From contig SBAT01000380.1 in the NCBI GenBank assembly GCA_005240105.1, positions 1 through 8,832 on the forward strand: a DNA stretch of 8,832 nucleotides. Reading direction: 5' to 3'. This stretch comes from Chloroflexota bacterium. Its GTDB lineage: Bacteria; Cyanobacteriota; Vampirovibrionia; Obscuribacterales; Obscuribacteraceae. Below the pieces are notes generated by a model. The model saw only the letters and a list, made by a program, of their open reading frames with translations. It was not told the origin of the DNA and searched no databases. The position numbers were made by a program, and so were the translations under genes. Positions 6,243 through 8,832 of the stretch are shown here, piece by piece; the first letter of the stretch is position 1, and each line of letters opens with the position of its first letter.

Positions 6243-7458
6243 CACCTTTAAGGGGTTCAACATTCTTCCTAAAACCGACGGCAACGACGCCGACATACAT
6301 TGCCAAAGCAAAAAAGAGCGGGTTGATTATGCCGCCTTCCAAAATATACTCGTAGTGGATTGGGATATAAATCGGCATAAGAAACGGGACAAGACAGTAC
6401 AAAGCCGTCAATTTCCAACTCCTCTTTGCCTTGATAGCCAACAATGGTATCACCGACAACAACAGCAACAACAATTCATAGTTGTACAAGTGCGGCGAAA
6501 AGAAAAGCCCAAGTGACAGTACTACAATCAAACCAAACTCAAGCCAATGAGCAGAATTTTTGTACCTTCGGCCCATTACAAAAATTGCCCCACAGATCAT
6601 TAACATCAGTGCGCTGCAGAAGGTATTTACGGCTGGCGAATATACGGGAAAGATCCGCAACAATTGCCCTCTAACAGTCGCGTGTATCTGTGGCTGTAGC
6701 CATACCTCACGATAGGGGTTCACTAAAAAGCGTAAACAGTTAAGATAACTGTCAACTCCAAACAGCATCATGGACGCAATTGTCATTATGGCTAAAAACA
6801 CCAGGAACCATTTAATTTCTTTCCATCTGCCAACACCGGCAAAAAATATAAGCAATGGCAAAACATCCTGGGGTTTACCAAAAGCCAACGCCAACATCAT
6901 TCCAGCCAGCCAGAACTTATTCGACTTTATCGCCCACACTGCCACCGAAAGCATCAAAAGTATTACCGGCGACAATTGTCCAATACGCAAACTTTCCCAA
7001 GTCGGTGCGTAAATGCAAAGAACGGCAAAAATCCACAGAGAAGATTTAAGCGACAAGTGAAATGTAAGACACAGCACAACAACACTGGCAATCAACGAGA
7101 CAAACAGTATCGCCGTCCATACATCAAACAATGAGTGGAGAGATAACAATCCAATTGGCGCAATAGTGAACAAAGCAAAAGGCGGATGAGGAACGGGCAG
7201 AGCCCTTTCTCCCAAACCAGGAAATATTTGATGCTGCATGTCGAACATTGTATCCAGACGATAAACTGAGGCAGCCTGACCGGCTAGGACAAGTTTTGCA
7301 GCAGCGTAAAATGCCGGCAAATCATTGAAGACAAGCCAGTTGTCTGAAGCTCGATATATCAAATGCAACAGAATAACCGGAGACACAACAGCAGCAACAA
7401 CAGCAATTAGTAGTCGCCTGCCTTCCAGTTTGGTTGCCCGTCTCAAAAATTTTTCCAT
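6229..7458 (-). CDS. GT87-like (DUF2029) polytopic membrane glycosyltransferase
   Basis: This 409-residue multi-spanning membrane protein has the features of the GT-C fold family GT87/DUF2029, which moves a sugar (mannose, in actinobacterial members) from a polyprenyl-phosphate donor to an acceptor on the outer face of the membrane. A first transmembrane segment (about 16-35) is followed by the periplasmic loop FNDLPAFYAAAKLVLAGQAASVY (44-66), whose Asp46 sits where the family's catalytic Asp is expected. PVPHPPFALFTIAP (88-101), RIGQLSPVILL (158-168), LALAFGKPQDVLPLL (189-203) and SPHLYNYELLLLLL (321-334) match conserved family blocks. About ten hydrophobic segments are visible. The tail is short and charged. 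There is no Shine-Dalgarno before the ATG at 7458, and the predicted promoter is so close that the mRNA would be almost leaderless. The acceptor is unknown. It is convergent with the alpha/beta hydrolase gene. Confidence 0.82.
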   Translation of the reverse strand: MEKFLRRATKLEGRRLLIAVVAAVVSPVILLHLIYRASDNWLVFNDLPAFYAAAKLVLAGQAASVYRLDTMFDMQHQIFPGLGERALPVPHPPFALFTIAPIGLLSLHSLFDVWTAILFVSLIASVVVLCLTFHLSLKSSLWIFAVLCIYAPTWESLRIGQLSPVILLMLSVAVWAIKSNKFWLAGMMLALAFGKPQDVLPLLIFFAGVGRWKEIKWFLVFLAIMTIASMMLFGVDSYLNCLRFLVNPYREVWLQPQIHATVRGQLLRIFPVYSPAVNTFCSALMLMICGAIFVMGRRYKNSAHWLEFGLIVVLSLGLFFSPHLYNYELLLLLLSVIPLLAIKAKRSWKLTALYCLVPFLMPIYIPIHYEYILEGGIINPLFFALAMYVGVVAVGFRKNVEPLKGEKAA

Positions 7459-7470
7459 TTTCTACGATGT

Positions 7471-7498
7471 TTTATAGTATCTCTAACAGACCTATCAA
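7471..7498 (-). promoter_or_regulatory. Sigma-70-type promoter for the glycosyltransferase
   Basis: On the minus strand TTGATA (7498-7493) and TATAAA (7476-7471) are separated by 16 bases. Transcription would begin near 7464, only about 6 bases before the start codon, which has no Shine-Dalgarno. The TTGATA box forms half of the palindrome ATCAA-T-TTGAT (7494-7504). Confidence 0.55.
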
Positions 7499-7499
7499 T

Positions 7500-7529
7500 T
7501 TGATTACACAATACTTCTTACTCTATACC
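7500..7529 (+). promoter_or_regulatory. Promoter for the agmatinase-fold gene
   Basis: TTGATT (7500-7505) and TATACC (7524-7529), spacer 18, give a plausible sigma-70 promoter with a start near 7536 and a leader of about 60 bases. Its -35 box is one base away from the -35 box of the divergent glycosyltransferase promoter. A second -10-like TATAAG at 7557-7562 has no good -35 partner. Confidence 0.4.
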
Positions 7530-7542
7530 AATGAGGACAAGT

Positions 7543-7568
7543 GTTGTTTTTGGTGGTATAAGAACAAC
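7543..7568 (+). promoter_or_regulatory. Hairpin in the predicted 5' leader of the agmatinase-fold gene
   Basis: GTTGTTTTT (7543-7551) pairs with AAGAACAAC (7560-7568), nine pairs with one T-G wobble, around an 8-base loop GGTGGTAT. It would lie near the 5' end of the transcript and 27 bases before the start codon. It could stabilise the mRNA or affect translation; the stem is mostly AU so the effect may be small. Confidence 0.3.
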
Positions 7569-7595
7569 GAGGCAATTCCCAACGTGTAGCTGATA

Positions 7596-8504
7596 ATGCA
7601 AGAGCCAGAAAAACGCTACTTCAACCTACCGGAAGAATATTCCAATCCCGAGAAGGCAAAAGTGGCAATTGTGCCAGTTCCCTTCGATCGCTCACCCGAT
7701 GAGAGTAACAACAGCGCGTCTGGTCCAGAAGCAATTCTGGCTGCCAGTCAGGACCTGGAATTATTTGATGAAGAACTTTGGGTTGAGCCTGGTAAGATTG
7801 GCATCGAAACTTTATCACCAGTAAGTCTTGAAGCACCGACGGAAGAAACAAAAAAGCCTTTCGAGCCGTTAACAGAAATTGTTTCCTCCTTGATCAAGAA
7901 GGAGAAATTTCCGATTATATTAGGCGGCGAACATTCAGTCAGCCTGGCTTCAGTAGCAGCCTGCATCAAACAACACAAGGACCTTTCCATATTACAAATA
8001 GATGCTCGACCTGATTTGACGGTGCCCAAAAACGGCTCGCCATTTAAATTGGATTCAGTGGGCTACAACCTCTACAAAATGTTGCCAAAGCCAAACGTGA
8101 CGCAAGTCGGCATTAGAAATTTGAACTCCGACGAAGCCGAATGGATGGAGAAGAAAGAACCGGACATCAATATATTCTGGGCCCGCCATCAAGACAGGTG
8201 GAACATCAACGAGATCTTGGGCTCACTGTCGGATAATGTTTATTTGACTATTGACGTCGGAGCCCTTGATTCGGCTCTCATGCCGGCAACCAAGTATCCG
8301 GAACCAGGCGGCATGAGTTGGTATACCTTGATGGAAATCATCAAACACCTATGCGTACGCAAGAACGTCGTAGCAGCCGACGTCGTGGAATTCGTGCCGC
8401 TGCAAGGGCTGCGCGCGCCAAGCATTCTTGTTGCAAAAATGATTTACAAGCTAATTGGTTATCGCTTCGCCTTGGATTTGGGCGTCACCAAGAAATATTT
8501 GTAG
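7596..8504 (+). CDS. Ureohydrolase (agmatinase/arginase)-fold protein with degenerate metal site
   Basis: This 302-residue protein follows the ureohydrolase fold along its whole length: VAIVPVPFDRSP (23-34), ASGPEAIL (41-48), PIILGGEHSVSLASV (106-120), LQIDARPDL (133-141), VGIRN (171-175), VYLTIDVGALD (215-225), PGGMSW (237-242) and ADVVEFVP (261-268). Working members hold two manganese ions with GGEH, DAHxD and DxD. Here His113, Asp136, Asp140 and Asp220 remain. The His of DAHxD is Arg138 and the second Asp of DxD is Gly222. The His-containing segment usual after DAHxD is replaced by LDSVGYNL (152-159), while Glu265 is kept. It is therefore probably not a functional agmatinase; a regulatory, structural or altered enzyme role is possible. 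The frame is intact and the length is normal, so it is not a pseudogene by ordinary signs. No Shine-Dalgarno precedes the ATG. Its last 46 bases overlap the convergent gene on the right. Confidence 0.83.
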   Translation: MQEPEKRYFNLPEEYSNPEKAKVAIVPVPFDRSPDESNNSASGPEAILAASQDLELFDEELWVEPGKIGIETLSPVSLEAPTEETKKPFEPLTEIVSSLIKKEKFPIILGGEHSVSLASVAACIKQHKDLSILQIDARPDLTVPKNGSPFKLDSVGYNLYKMLPKPNVTQVGIRNLNSDEAEWMEKKEPDINIFWARHQDRWNINEILGSLSDNVYLTIDVGALDSALMPATKYPEPGGMSWYTLMEIIKHLCVRKNVVAADVVEFVPLQGLRAPSILVAKMIYKLIGYRFALDLGVTKKYL

Positions 8505-8832
8505 TGACGTTGCAAAAATAAAGTTGCCCCATCAGACAGAAAGTCGCGATGCATGCGCATTGGATCATTGAAGAAATAGTCTGAGGCAAGTTCGTCAGTA
8601 ATATGTGAGGCCAGCAACTTCATACAATCTTCCTCGCCTCTTACTCCTTCAGCAAAGATTACGTGTTTTCCTTCCTCTTTCTCATTTAGCATAAATAGGA
8701 AGTATTGCATGTAGCGTTCTCTTTCACGCGCCATATGCACATCACTAACCACAACATACAACCGCTTCCATTCGGCAGCGGTCATTTGTTGTTTCCAGTT
8801 TTTGACTTGTTCATCGAGCTTGTGCAGCTCAA
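8459..8832 (-). CDS. Unrecognised protein, C-terminal 123 residues (cut by window edge)
   Basis: An open minus-strand frame enters from the right edge with no stop and ends in TAA at 8461-8459, giving at least 123 residues. The frame reads through upstream of an internal ATG at 8785 (ELHKLDEQVKNW, then KQQM), so that ATG is probably not the true start. The visible part is mostly helical and highly charged: an opening helix, a strand WKRLYVVVSD, a basic-acidic helix with ARERERYMQYFLFML, a short strand GKHVIFAEG, a helix with EEDCMKLLASHI, and a tail with NDPMRMHRDFLSDGATLFL before a basic C-terminus. There is no transmembrane segment or signal peptide in this part. I cannot assign a family or function. 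Its 3' end overlaps the agmatinase-fold gene by 46 bases on the opposite strand. Confidence 0.65.
   Translation of the reverse strand, partial: ELHKLDEQVKNWKQQMTAAEWKRLYVVVSDVHMARERERYMQYFLFMLNEKEEGKHVIFAEGVRGEEDCMKLLASHITDELASDYFFNDPMRMHRDFLSDGATLFLQRHYKYFLVTPKSKAKR

Noticed and set aside
6455..6480. CAA/CAG-rich tracts (also near 7385-7410) as possible microsatellites
   Set aside because: On the coding strand they are just leucine- and valine/alanine-rich transmembrane codons; the repeat units are irregular.
6444..7049. Plus-strand open frames opposite the glycosyltransferase gene
   Set aside because: They are antisense shadows rich in Thr/Pro/Asn, as expected opposite hydrophobic membrane-protein codons.

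Overview
The window looks like ordinary chromosomal sequence from a free-living bacterium of moderate GC content. It is densely packed, with short intergenic gaps and several ATGA-type or 14-base overlaps. Nothing in it looks like phage, transposon, integron, CRISPR or RNA genes. The gene mix is a diaminopimelate-pathway acyltransferase, a secreted S41 peptidase, a GT87 membrane glycosyltransferase, a CYTH protein and an agmatinase-fold protein. A tentative guess is a non-photosynthetic relative of cyanobacteria (Melainabacteria/Obscuribacter-like), but this rests on general impression and not on any diagnostic marker.

Layout. Bases 1-171 (minus) hold the N-terminus of a CYTH phosphohydrolase/cyclase-fold protein. 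A divergent control region follows. A plus-strand cluster then runs across 283-2458: a 61-residue unknown protein, an M20D amidohydrolase and DapD. The last two overlap by 4 bases and probably act together on acylated tetrahydrodipicolinate/diaminopimelate intermediates. After a 296-base gap a second plus-strand operon covers 2755-6190: a secreted S41 peptidase lacking the usual PDZ domain, a DAO-family FAD oxidoreductase (14-base overlap) and a DUF900-like alpha/beta hydrolase (27-base gap). A strong bidirectional terminator with a UUCG loop ends this operon. It also serves the convergent GT87-type membrane glycosyltransferase (6229-7458, minus), whose last codons form one arm of the stem.

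At 7459-7595 two divergent promoters share a small palindrome at their -35 boxes. One drives the glycosyltransferase. The other drives an agmatinase/arginase-fold protein (7596-8504) that has lost at least two metal ligands and is probably not a working ureohydrolase. Its 3' end overlaps by 46 bases the end of an unrecognised minus-strand gene that runs off the right edge.

The points most worth following up are the degenerate ureohydrolase, the PDZ-less peptidase/oxidase/hydrolase operon as a possible undescribed module, the pairing of an M20D (not DapE-type) deacylase with DapD, and the over-abundance of the palindrome GCCGGC (often TGCCGGCA) across the window.
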